Source of the DNA: Pseudophaeomoniella oleicola | Lineage: Eukaryota; Ascomycota; Eurotiomycetes; Phaeomoniellales; Phaeomoniellaceae | Direction of reading: 5' to 3' | NCBI GenBank assembly: GCA_003868215.1 | Contig: QWDQ01000043.1 | Location: 124,001 to 188,000, forward strand | DNA: 64,000 nucleotides | In this document: positions 45,002 to 56,995 of the stretch, in pieces | Numbering within the stretch: the first letter of the stretch is position 1 | Layout of the letters: every line of letters begins with the position of its first letter | Translations under genes and position numbers: made by a program | Notes under the pieces: model-generated | Databases searched by the model: none | Seen by the model: the letters and a program-made list of their open reading frames with translations, nothing else | Told to the model about the DNA's origin: nothing

Positions 45002-46042
45002 CAGTAGGCTGCATAACGTGGCACTCAACATTGAAGGACGCCTTGCCTAGAACAGATCGACGTAGAGCTGTCGCGAGAAGGCTCGCGAACATCCTATGAT
45101 CCTCCATCCATACCTTCTGTAGTACCTCGACATTCGACTACTAGCTGCAGGAATCGATAGCATGTTCATGGATAGCCTAGCATCGGCGCGTATTAGCCGA
45201 TGGGTGCCTAGATGGTGTGTACTACGGTATGTGACATTGGCATGTAGTGGAGGGAACAACCACACTCAGAGAGAGGATGCCAAGGCCCCCATCGTTCAAT
45301 GCATAATTTGCCTGCTTTCACGAATACATGTGTCTACGCGCCTCCTTTACATGATCTAGAACTTTTCAACAATTTAGAAATGGACAGGACGATCTCAACA
45401 ATGGTACTGGAAATCTCGTGAAGTGGTCGTCATGATGATATTATTGAACCAGGTCTTGAACACTGTTCGGTGGTTCAATCAACTTCAGCCACGGCGGTTG
45501 GCGCGGAGTCAAGCCAACTAGCGAGACACGATGCTCGCAAGGAAATTCTATGTACAACCCGTATGTCTCCTTCCAAGCATATCAAACATAAAACATCATC
45601 AAAAATGTGGTCGTGACATCGTATTGCCTGACCTGTACCTGTCCACGAATCCAACTCCACCTATGATGAAACAGAAGAGGAAAGCTCCAGTGCCAGCTTA
45701 GTGAAGCCTGGAGAAAATCAGAGAAGAAAAATGCTTCTTAGGGTATCATTTTGATCGCCAGCCCATTGAGTACCGTAATCCAGCTCTGAACCGTGCAAAA
45801 AGAGTTTTATAGGAAAATAGATCAGTGATCTCGCACTTTCTCCTTCGACCGTCTCGAACGCCGAATATCTCGAGAGCAAAGTAAAGTCTCAAGCCAGGAT
45901 GCGTGTAAAACAGACCGATTGTAGGGACTGTAATTAGATGACACCTTGATAAAGGTTTCGTCAATCGTGTTCTGACAGAGCAAGGGGTAAAATCATTTCA
46001 AAGGGTGGACCATCAAGGCCACTGTCGATGAAAGGCCCGTTG

Positions 46043-48156
46043 TCATATCAAAAGGAAATGCCAGTCGTTTTGTTGCATCACGTCCCGCCAGTGGACGTCT
46101 TGTTTCTTCATTGATGGGGATTCGGCTCCCATCAAGCCAGCGGAAATAGGTGTTGGTGTGCATGTAGCTGAATTCGGCATGACGATCTCATCCGCTTGTC
46201 GCCATACTTCTCGGAGTAAACGAACCATACGGCCGAAACTCCCATGTTCTGCTTGCTCACCCAGTCTTTCGCAGCGCTCGGCGAAGACACGTCGGAATGG
46301 GCTAGTAGGTATGGAGAAAGAGCCGCAGATTAGCAGTGGCCAGACAAGACATCGGTCATAACCATCAGAACCCGAGGGAATAAATTGCATAGTGTCAGCT
46401 AGGCGAGCGATGAGATTGATGGTGCTTTGTTGATAGCGATTGTAATCTGGCACAAGACTGCAGAGATAGACCCTTGCCGCGATACGAAAGATGGCGGTCA
46501 TGTTCTTGGAGAGCTGTCGGGGGCGGATCGCTCCAGTCGCAGCAACTGGATAAACCAAGGATTCATGTGTTTCAGTCGCGTCAAGTTGCTGGGCCAAAGC
46601 TGTGATGTGGGAACAAACCATCAAATCATCCACGCGGTTCTCGAGCTTCAATGCATCGAGACACGCAATTTCAGATAGAAGGTACATGACTCGGTCCTCA
46701 CATCCCATCAGCTCGCACAAACCACTTGTTGAACCAATAAGATGTTTGTTGCGATAAGTGTTGGCGTATTGAGGAGCGCGTCCCAGCATTGTTGAACCGA
46801 GGATATCTATCCAGGCGGTCAAGGTCATGTTGAATGGTGGATGGACACCGTTTTGCGGCATTTCTTCCAGCACACGAGGTAGTTCAAGCTTATTGACGAG
46901 ATCCTTGGCAGCTTGGAAGTGTTGGTGCCACGGGATGTCAGGAAGGCTATCGTCTGGTCGACCAACGGAACATTGGAAGAAGATCATGCCAAGAGTAGCC
47001 TCCAGAATCTTCAAATGATCCTTGTCATGATTTAATGCCTTGCACAGCTCTGTGACAGCCTCAAATCGATGTCGCATGATGTCTCCATCGATCTCTTCAC
47101 CAGGGAGTCTTTGGGTAGACTTAAGATGGATGGCCGAGATGCTCAGGCAGCAATGCAGATAACATGGATTCGATTCGAGAGCTGGTAGGATGACCTCCTG
47201 CTTGACCGAACCGTGTTGGTTGACTTCAAGAATGGGAAATATCAAACGAAGCACATTGTTGATGAAGTGATCTAACAGCCTCTGGTCGTTGTCGTCGACT
47301 TGGAGGAGGGCTCTTGGCGATCCATGTGGTGATCCATGCGAGAAGTCGAAAAAGTTGAGATCAAAAGCTTCCTCAGCTGGCCATTGCTCCTTCGTCTCAG
47401 CGACTGGGTCGTCTTGTAACCACTCCTCGCCTGTAAAAGATGGAAGCATGGCATGAGGCGGTGGAGGCTGAAAGGTACTAAATGTTGACATCGAAGAGTC
47501 TTGTCTCATTGGGATGTCATTGACAAACATCTGGCGTTCGGTCTTGATATCGACCTCGTATGGAGGATAGGCAATGGAGTGCCCACTATAACCTTCCGGA
47601 TAGGGTATGGCATGAGAGTGGTGCATATATGAGGCGTATGGATCTTGCATTGGTTGGTTGAAGTCATACCCCAGCGAGTACTGGGAGTCTTCCGAAGCAG
47701 CACGTGTAGCTCGCCCCATGGCATCTGAAAACGTATCTGATGTTGGCACTGAGGGGACGGAGTATGACATGCCTGGCGGCGTACCGGCAGGTTGACTGTG
47801 CTGTGTAGCGGTCTTCTCGCTCAGCTTTGTCCGCTTGATCGCGTTCTTGATCTCTTCCTTCTGTCTCTTGCGATGCTCGTTATTACTCCACCACATCGGC
47901 CGTTTGTACTCGCAAGTGAGGCCGAGGTGACGACATGCCTTGCACGTGAGTTTGCCCTCATCGCACTTCTTTCTTCTCAACCGGCAGGTAAAACAACCTG
48001 AGTAAAGTCAGTCGCATGCTCGAGGGCCATTTTATGCTTCCACATACCTGATCGCGATCGTCTATGCATCTTGGAGCTTGTTTTCGCCGGCGATGATCTG
48101 GGTTCATCGGCGGAGTTCGAACCCTTTCTCGCGGGGGTTGTGGACTTGGTCGACAT
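46043..48156 (-). CDS. Zn2Cys6 transcription factor with fungal_trans_2-like region
   Basis: Two exons (48048-48156 and 46043-47997) across a 50-nt intron that splits the zinc cluster, a common position in this family; 687 residues. The join gives SGCFTCRLRRKKCDEGKLTC, then KACRHLGLTC: six cysteines spaced C2C6C6C2C6C, a Zn(II)2Cys6 binuclear cluster. A basic linker follows (NNEHRKRQKEEIKNAIKRTK). The rest has helical blocks: HFINNVLRLIFPILEVNQHG, CYLHCCLSISAIHLKSTQRL, ATLGMIFFQCSVGRPDDS, DRVMYLLSEIACLDALKLEN, STINLIARLADTMQF and CLVWPLLICGSFSIPTSPFR, typical of the fungal-specific regulatory domain. It should bind DNA as a dimer and activate or repress target genes; targets are unknown. Confidence 0.9.
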
Positions 48157-51100
48157 CCTTCCTGGTCTTGGTCTAGGTCGGGTCGATATGTGTAGGCGTC
48201 GCAGTGTATTCGCGCGCAGAATCAGCGAGGACGGTGGTGACGGTAGTCGGGGAGTTGAGAGCAGGACCGGATTGCTGGAGTATTACGGGAGCTTGAGACT
48301 AAAGCCGGACCAGCAGCTTCGTTGTCTATCTGTGAAGGACAGTGAGGTAGTCCAGCAATGAGGTAACGGTCTGCAATGGGGAGTTCATATTGATGCTGGG
48401 CAACAGAGTGTTTATGTCTTGCATGATAATGGGACGCGGCAGAACGGCAAGTTCTATTTTCGTCTTCTGCGATGAGGGAGTACAATCTTCTTAGATCGAT
48501 AGCCTGTTGCGCGCATTGGACTAGCTTGTGATTGGCTCTCTGGCGGTGAAGTGTCTCTTTGGACGAATGAGAACACATTGGGTAACCTTGTAGATGCATG
48601 TGGATCTATTTTTGTGTGGCGCTTCGAAGTACTTGACAACGCCATGTGCGATAGGCTAGGACGCGGGAGGAGGGGGCAGGATGCGAGCTCGATAGATGGC
48701 TTGTGGAGGATTGTAGCTAAGGGACCAGGGTACCTGGGTTCGAGCCGCCGGAGGGCAAGATGTGAGTGGAGCACTCTGATCCTTGTCCTGTCTAACCTTC
48801 ACGGGAGGAAGACCAGGATGAGCACACCAAAACGATGCAAACCGGACTAGGGAGGATAGCTACCCTGTCGGAGTGACCCATGGGTGCTGAACCTTCTACG
48901 CGGAAGGTATGCTCCAAGTACGGGGGTAATAAATCTTCCACCCCTGCGGTGATAGCCATGGGGGAAACCAGGCGACTGTTTCCTGGAACTTTGAAGCATA
49001 ATACGGCTTCCATGTAAAACAGGATCTGAAGGTGCATACAATGCATTGTAGAGTTTCCGAGACAGTACGTGGGTTGAAGGGTTGCAACGGCTAAGATAAC
49101 GACGGGAATATCGTGGTCTCAGTCATCAGCCAGAAAGGGTACAAACACCCAGTGGAGGCGGTCAGAAGAGTACAATATCTTCCCATTAGCCGTGCTGTAT
49201 GCAGTCCAGACCAGGATATGTCCCTGGTGGAGACGACATAGCATGCAATGTGTAAGGGTCAGCTCCACGTTTAACGGGTCCATTATTGGGATTTCCCTAT
49301 GAGAGCTCGACTTTTGGTAGCAAGGTCGGACGGACCCCGGCTCCATGATTATGTCAATAAGACCGAAGTGCAGACAGGGCATCCGGGAAGCCAGATTACA
49401 ATTTAGTGCCCTGACATGGTGCATTGCGCCTAACAGCGCACGGCAATGAGGGGAAGAGGTGCCTCATGTGTCTGTTGATCGTCCATCTGTACTAGGCAAA
49501 CAACAACAGCCAAACATCACTCGAGTCTCTCGGGTAGTCCTATCAGATGTTGTTGAGTGGCTTTCTGCGTCTGATAGGAACAAGAATAAATTGGTATTAC
49601 GAAGCCATTTGATGGGGAAGGGAAGCTACGACGAATCTGGACTAGAACAGAACCACCGTGTACGTGCACTGACCAATGCGTGGAATGGTCGAGATCGACA
49701 TCATGATGTTCGGAGAACCTATTCAGGTCAGTACACTCCGTACCATAGTAGACTCGGGTCAAGTTAATCATATCAAGGTGGTTGCACCCAGCTTGTGCAA
49801 CGGTGCTGAATAACTACAAGACCTAGTCGGAAGCGAACTTCGTAGAAAGTGGTGATTCGATAGTTCGAGGGGATTAGAGTCCATGTTCGACGGTTTCTTT
49901 GGACTTGGTCGCTAAAGAATAGTTGCATGCCAAGCTTTGACATTGGAGGGCTGCGATTGATCGACGACTCGGACGCTAAATGCCCTGGTCGACAGATGGC
50001 TCGCAGGGACGGGAAGCCCGCAGCCAACGGCTTCCCTGAGCGTGCATGAATGATGGACGACTGGACAGGGATGAAAGGTCATGGGAGGCACAGAGAACAG
50101 AACTGGAGAAGCTAATCATAGAGGAGGGATGAACTCGAGGAGACGACTGGCTGATGACTAGATGGATACATACCAGGATAGTGCCTGCTAGCGGTGCGGA
50201 TGCTATGCAATGCGTTTTGAAACTATCAGATATCAGATTAAAGCCAATATAACCCGAAAGCTTACGGGTGGATGTACTACGGTTGGAGCTCATCACATCC
50301 AGCAGAAACAGGTCATAGCTTCTTAACCTCAATTAATCCCTAAATTAAGAAGCAAATCTGCCTTAATTAGTAGCAATTACGCGCTCAATTCATGGCACCA
50401 CTTGATATCTTCCTCATACCAAGGCAAAAATGTGATGGCACTTACATACCGTAGCTCAGCAGACACGTTCATGTGGTGATATATCTTTATCACCCAACCC
50501 CTCCACCATCAACTACCATACTACTGTATGGACCTAATTAACATCAATTATCTAAGAATAGATGGGAATGTAATGCAAGTTAATAACACCAATATGGAGC
50601 TTCGAAATGCACCATAATTAGCACCTATTTACACAAGAAATACTAAATAACCCTTTTACTTCCTTTTTAGGCTTGATAGAGGACTTGCAACAGGATTACA
50701 GTGGAAGAAAGAGAGCTAATGGTGCGGATACAATCCATCCATCCAATATGCAAGCAGTGGCAATCATCATCACCATTGATCTTCATGATCTCCATTAGGA
50801 AACATGATGATGGGCCTTGGGGCTCTGGGCCGCTAACAAGAATCGAGTCAATGCTGGAGGAAGGAGAAGTGGCCATGTGACCTCGACATTCGTCTACCGC
50901 CGGGATTTCACGGTCGTCGCGTTTGTGTCCGCCCAACCCAACGGCTTTTCTGCCTTGACTTCTACTTCTCGCTTGTCAGCGTTCATTCATGGCTTGCCTA
51001 TGACAGCATCTGATCTTGTCGGTGCTGATCCGTCCCAGTACTCGTGACTTGCATTGCTACCCAACTACAGCGGATATTCCAAGTTCCCATTACTCCAGAC

Positions 51101-53557
51101 CGCTACTATCTGATGTTGCCTTTCCTGCTGAGCCTCACATCACCTGGTCATATGGCGAACAGTAGCTCTTGGGCGGCTGACTTCTGGAAAGGCTAGGCAT
51201 CAGAAAATCGTCACTTAGTGGATGATGATGTTATGATCATCTCATGATGGTCTGTATGCAACTCGGTCGATCAATCAGTCATTACTTGCAGTCGGTCAGC
51301 GACCAATCTGTCTCCAGCCACCGATTATGGGCTTTGGAAGATCCCTGCCCCTATACAAGACATATTCTCAAATGTGATAACTCATATGAGGAACATTTAG
51401 GAGATATCTACAACCCGCTAGCTCCGCTGCATGCAATCTCCATGTATCTCCCACCGGCAAAAGATAGCATGCTGCACGTACATCCATTACATGCATATGT
51501 ATATGCAAAAAGACATCCACGGGTTCGTGAGTCATATAGCATCCTTCCATATAATGGAAAACGAGTGCCCAGGCAGCACCCGCAAGCTGTTGAGAATGAA
51601 AATGGCAAGTCCTACTTCTATATCGCCTTTTCATCTCGTTCGCCTGGAAGACACCCTCAAGAAGACACGGCTGCAGCACGGGCAGGTCATGTGAGTCCAA
51701 TCATGAATCAGAGACTGCAATCTTCAATGATGATTGCTCATGAAGCGAAACACTAATGAGTAATGGCGTGATTTAAGAGTAGGTTGATAGACGGTAGTGC
51801 TACGCAGACCACCGGTATGATTGTGGAGGATCAAAGTCTGATAGATGCATACTAGGTAGTTCAGATTGATAATTCCTATGCTTAACCTCATCGGGGAAGT
51901 TGTAACTTGCGTGAAGAGGCAATCAATGCGAAAAGCAGTCAAATACCTACCTATGTGACTAATCCTCTCGCCTTGACAATTGGTTAGCGAGCATGAAACT
52001 ATGATGTTTTCTCATCACCGTGCGTACGACTACTACAGTAAGTAAAGAGTGATTCCTCGAGAGGGGGGAAAATCGCTATGCTTGATTTGTCAGGGGGTAA
52101 AGAAGGTGGCTTGAGCATTCATGCAAGCGAGAAAGTCAATCAATGTTTGACTTACAGTAATAATATAGATCCTGGCTCTCTGCACATTCTACATAACTTA
52201 GTAAGAAGGGCCATCGACGTCGTACAGAAGCGGAAATGTGATGAGAATACTTTCGGCACAGTGATACATATGGTGTCCCTGCCCTGTGGCTTGCATCAAA
52301 TTGTAAGTGTTTGCATGCATCATGCTTCTTTCCTGTCATGCAGGCACAATCAAATTCTCTCGCTTTTTCATGAGTCGGTGAAGGAAGAGGAAATGATGCT
52401 TTTGAAGACCCTTTGTGCGCCCCGAGAACAATTGGGTAGTCGTATCCATTGCCGTTGAACCGAGTCTACTGAGGCAGCGAATGAGAGGCAGGAAATCCGC
52501 TCTTCAGCACCGGTAACCCAAGATGGTCACGGTACGGATCGATTAGGCCCAGGGTGACATTTGGTCTCGACTTCATCGATGTACATTGTAATTAGTGTTG
52601 ATCAAATTCTGTCCTCCAACAGGACTTGCCCAGAAACAGGGTCTAGATAGGAATAAATGGATTTTCCGTCCCGTATGACGCTCCATTCAAGGAGAACATT
52701 CATCGTCAGAAGCCTGTGGTTGGTCCTCGCCAAAATAACAGATCTTCGACGAGAAATTGCATTGCTGGCCAGAGATTATTTTCATCGTTCAAACCGAAGG
52801 TCTTAATACTTTCTTGCTATTACGATGATGATTGGATAAAATACACAATCGCATTCACTGTGCGCCAATCAAACCTCGAGGGTTGGAATGATCCAATCGA
52901 GCAGCCTATCACATTCGCATGTTTGTCGCCTTGGGTCCAAGTCCAGCGCTTACTATCTTGTTCATCCATGTACCTCAACCTCTACCCCTCCTCATATCGC
53001 CGCCCATGCACTATGCACTCTGCACCGTCTTAGCACCTTTTGAGCACACGGGCTTTTTTCATGTCGAAGCTCACCCGACTGGCCAGCTATGTTTTCTAAA
53101 TTCATCGCCGCCTTCGGTTATGGTTTTAGACCCTGCTCGGATCTATCCTAGCTGCACATGCTATTCGTTCTGGCCCTGCAAGCAAGCGCCCAGTCAAGGT
53201 TGCTGCTTCACTGCTCTCACCGGTCTCGCTCCTGCGGATTGGCACCGGTCTCCCCCAGAGATTCTACGCCCAAACACTTCTAGCACCCGCAATTCGTCAC
53301 ATCACCGTTGTGCTAGCTCCACTGCATTGGCTCTTCCGGTGTCACGATGCATCTACAAGTAGTCCTCCCCCCATATACCCGTAGCACCCATCTCGTTCTT
53401 GATTGTTTCATTCCAGTTCTGTTTCGTTTCCTTAAATCATAGTTACATAGACATACCCGACTGGCAACAGTCCAAAAAGTGGTCTTTCAATTTTGTCAAT
53501 CGGTTTCCAACTTTCCTTCTGCTTGTCTCTGATGCCCGGCGTATTAAGCACGACAAG
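48157..53557. promoter_or_regulatory. 5.4-kb divergent intergenic region between a zinc-cluster regulator and a SAM-PH gene
   Basis: Exceptionally long for this window. No frame has recognisable protein character; the longest plus-strand ones (51244-51756, 52078-52458, 52919-53362) are low-complexity-free but unlike proteins. There is an AT-rich patch at 50334-50660. The last ~900 bases before the SAM-PH ATG are likely leader. It may hold long promoters of both genes and possibly non-coding transcripts. Confidence 0.4.
50334..50660. other. AT-rich patch in the divergent region
   Basis: A locally AT-rich segment with several AATTA/TTAAT words, unlike the flanking DNA. Nothing in it looks coding. 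It could be an old mutated insertion, a nucleosome-free regulatory stretch or a replication origin-like region. Confidence 0.4.
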
Positions 53558-56335
53558 ATGGTGAGTGCAATCCACTCGCGAAGAAATGGAAAGTAGCAGC
53601 TGACAAAGTTACAGCAAGCCCTTCGTCCCTCGAGCATCGACACGAAGTTTGGAGACCATCTCTCCTTTGTAGATAGGAGATCATATGCTCCAAGGCCGGT
53701 ATCATCAGCCACCGAATTCTCAGATACCGACTTCGAAGATGACTACCCCGATGAGCAGTTCACAGCAAGGAGTGCTAGCAGTCAAACGACAGTCTCGACA
53801 TTTGACTCACTAAAGACTCCTGATACTGCAGGTCTAGGCGGCTTTGACTTTCATTTCGATGACAAGCAGCACGATAAGGCATCCTCAGTAGGAGATGCCG
53901 AGGCGGTGAATCTCTACTTTGGGTTTTCCCCCGGCGGAGATGTCCCCGTCGAGCTACCAGTGAGGACGTCATTCGAGCCGCATGAGGTGTTGAAGAGTCC
54001 TCTGAGCTCCCGTAAGGACGCTTGTGACAAGCTTGATGAGACTGATGTGCGGAGCTGGACACCAGAAGATGTTGCTGACTGGATGTTTGACGCTGGGCAC
54101 GATGATGCGGTTGTTGACAAATTCCTCGACCACGACATCACAGGCCACATCTTGCTTGATCTTCAATACGACGACTTGAAGGAACTGGAGATCTCGTGCC
54201 ACCACAAGCGGAACGCCGTGTTAGATTCCATCAAGTATCTCCGCACACGCAGTAGGGTTTCCTTGGCACCAATGCTCCCACCAGACATGCTCTCCAAGGA
54301 AGTTGCGAAGCCTAACAGGGAACGCGTTGCGAGTGAGCGGCGAGGTCGTCATCAACATGCTACAGCAGAAGATGTTATTGCTCCTGGGGAGTCGGTCTCT
54401 ATTGTCGCCATCGAGCAAGTCCTCCCAAAACAGCATGTCTGCTCTAAGGGTGAAAATTGTAAGAAGTGGAAGAAGCAGCAGATGCAGCTGCAACGGATAC
54501 GGGAAGAAATGCAAGCGATGCCGAACACTCCGATGACGATCTCTACAAACGTGTCACGTCCATCGCAGGTGGCACCGTCCATCACTGCTTCTTCTGATGT
54601 CTTTGGGCCTGGTCTCCCGAACCCCTCGGCAATCACTAGAGAAAAGCTCCGTGAGCTAACGCCTGTTGACCCCCAGGAAAGCGTGCGACAATTCCTTGGG
54701 TTCCAACACTTTTCACCCACGTCTCCCAGCTCAGGTGCCTTATCGGAGAAGCTCCGCAATATGCCTCGACTAACCATTCCTGTATTGTCGTCATCCTCGG
54801 ACGCTTACTTCTCCCCAGCCGGTCGGCATTCAGCAACCCCTAGGACGGTGATCACTCCAACCCTTCGTCGGTCTAAGACACCGATCTCTGCAATTAGACA
54901 CCCATCGAACATGCAATCTGCGTCATCAAAACACGAGAGAGGCTCGTTCAATCTCCGGACACCGATGGATGCCTACCAATTAGCTTCCCCATTCTCTGAA
55001 CTTGACGTCCCCATCACGTCTTTACCCCAGGAACCCCTCGCACGAGATACGTCCCAGTCAGTGCCTCCCAACATGCAATTCGGTGCAAACCTTACTAGAC
55101 GTCCTATAGACCCAGTTTCACGTCCGCAATCTGTCCAGCAATCAAACATCCGTCATGTAAGACGGCCATCTTTTGCGCCTCCTAGTGTCGCTCTTCTTCC
55201 GGAAGAGGAAATGGCCGAACCAGTCACAGCCATATCTTCTTCAATTAAGAGCCCATATCATCTCTCACCACCCAGGCGACGCCCATCCGTATCGGGGGTG
55301 ACCCCTCAAACAGCTTTTCCACCACAATTTCCTCAGTCTGCAGGAGCCTCAATCAGCCGGCCGTCCACTGCAGCACCAACATCGTTGCCATCTTTCGCCC
55401 CGAGAGTGAGCACCAGTCTGCCGCCTCGTTCATCTTCCGTTGCACCGCAGTCCCAATCTTACCAGTCCACGGTGCCTCCACCACGGCCATCCACCACTGT
55501 CCCAACGCACCGCCAATCCTCTGGCCCCACACCCACGTCTCGGTATCCTCTATCTTCATCTCCACCGCCACGATCTTCCACCACTCCACCAAGCCCCTAC
55601 ACCCACACCTCTACACCTCATCCTGATATTAGTCCCTCCAATACCGCCACCAGCTCCGCCTCAGCCGGGACTACAAACGCAACCTCGCTTTCATCTTTGC
55701 TCCTACCGCCTTCCACACCCCAGATATCGGGGCCGATGCGCCGTCGTCTCCGAACTCGCCTCCTCCGCCACGAATGGACTGATGGTCATTTCGCTCTCAC
55801 TGGTACTTCGCTTGCCATGTACAAGTCCGAAGAGAGTTACCTCCGCCATTCGAAAGCCCTTGAATATATCGACGTAGACGACTACGCCATCGCCTGCTCC
55901 TCAGCTGTCAGCGGCAAAAAGCTCGGCGCCTCATTCTTCCGCTCCGGAAAACTCGGCCGCTCCCCCAGCAACAAAGGATCCGACGGTTCCAGATCCGCAC
56001 ATCCCGACAGCAGTTCCGGATCCCGCGGTGAAGCATGTTTCGGCTTTTCCCTGATCCCCATTCCTCATCAGCACAACAGTAGCAGCCCCGACGGCGGCAG
56101 CTCATCCGGATTCGGTGCCGGCAATGGTAGCAGCAAAAAGCCCACTACCATACACTTCTCGTCCTCATCCGACAGGTCAAAGAGCTCCGACGCGCACCAC
56201 TTTGCCGTCGGGACACGTGATGAACGCATCGATTGGATGCGAGAATTGATGCTGGCCAAGGCTCTGAAGAAGGGAAGACGGGACACCGAAGGCGTTGAAG
56301 GAGCGAGAGTCGAGATTGATGGATTCGTCGTTTGA
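53558..56335 (+). CDS. SAM and PH domain protein (polarity/scaffold type)
   Basis: I infer a first coding exon consisting only of the ATG at 53558-53560, an intron at 53561-53614 (GTGAGT, CTGAC branch, TTACAG) and one long exon 53615-56335, giving 907 residues. The acidic N-terminus begins MQALRPSSIDTKFGDHLSF. A SAM domain lies at about 146-212 (WTPEDVADWMFDAGHDDAVV, LDHDITGHILLDLQYDDLKE). A polar coiled-coil-like stretch follows (CSKGENCKKWKKQQMQLQRI). After a ~430-residue Ser/Pro/Thr-rich linker comes a C-terminal PH domain (~707-890; RTRLLRHEWTDGHFALTGTS to DERIDWMRELMLAKAL) with a long Ser/Gly insertion. The architecture recalls Boi/Pob1-type scaffolds but lacks their SH3. A role at the cell cortex is inferred. 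Confidence 0.85.
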
Positions 56336-56995
56336 GGTGGACGCTCTTTTCTCCGACGATTAAATGTGAGATTAGCGATGGCTATATGTGTTCACGATCA
56401 TTCTTGTTCTTCTTGTTCCATTTTTACTTCTCATGCATCCTTGCTTGTCCAAGTTGGAAATTGGGAATTCTTCCCTGTCTGTCTGTCTATCTTTTTTATA
56501 TAATTCCTCCTGACAACCTGCCTCCCGCTGGCCGATGGGACATCGTCTCTCGCCCGCGCGCTCTCTCACAAGCACAACAGACTTATACGCTACGAGAGAC
56601 TTGACTTTCTTTTATGCATGCGTGGTCTATGCAATGACTACTACCACATACCCATATATAGGATAGGATAGGATAGGATAGGATAGGATAGCATAGTATG
56701 GGATAGCGTATCTACATAAGTATGCATGTATGCATGTTTTCAAGACCCTAAGCTTTTGGTTCTATCATGAATGGTGAATAAATATCAATCGCCGATCTTT
56801 CATAATGGTATCGCACACCTATCTAGTCGTTAGGATAATTACCCGTTCGTCTCTCTTACCGGACACCCCGGGATCTATCGGACCCCCCCACTTCCTCTAC
56901 ATGGCCATCCTACTTGGAAAGCTCAGGCGCCTTCGCGTGAGGAAGATGCCCAGAGGCCAGATGGAAGAAATTACAGAATATTCACTCTCTCTATG
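56336..56995. other. Intergenic, convergent 3' flanks with pentanucleotide repeat
   Basis: The convergent spacer between the SAM-PH gene and Atg5 contains the GGATA microsatellite listed separately, T-rich tracts and TATG/CATG words. No RNA gene was seen. Confidence 0.5.
56661..56690 (+). repeat. (GGATA)6 microsatellite
   Basis: Six perfect tandem GGATA units in the 3' flank of the SAM-PH gene, followed by degraded copies to about 56708. Confidence 0.9.

Larger units (their letters stand above)
42180..46042. other. Gene-poor 3.9-kb convergent region
   Basis: Between the stops of two convergent genes there is far more DNA than in the other convergent pairs here. The region has dinucleotide TA runs near 42431-42452, CT-rich and GA-rich tracts (43080-43200, 43620-43650) and a palindromic patch near 44951-45001. 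A minus-strand block at 43747-44520 is partly coding-like (listed separately). I cannot name a mobile element in it. Confidence 0.4.

Noticed and set aside
42180-46042. Possible mobile element in the convergent gap
   Set aside because: No terminal repeats, target-site duplication or element-encoded protein motifs were seen; only patches are odd.
48721-48770. GGGTTCGAGC-like B-box sequence, possible tRNA
   Set aside because: No matching A box, no cloverleaf and no acceptor stem pairing in the surrounding 90 bases.
51244-51756. 170-codon frame in the 5.4-kb divergent region
   Set aside because: No repeated pattern of secondary structure, hydrophobicity or family motif; could be chance openness.
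52919-53362. 147-codon frame upstream of the SAM-PH gene
   Set aside because: Pyrimidine-rich leader-like composition and no motif; it does not join in frame to the SAM-PH exon.
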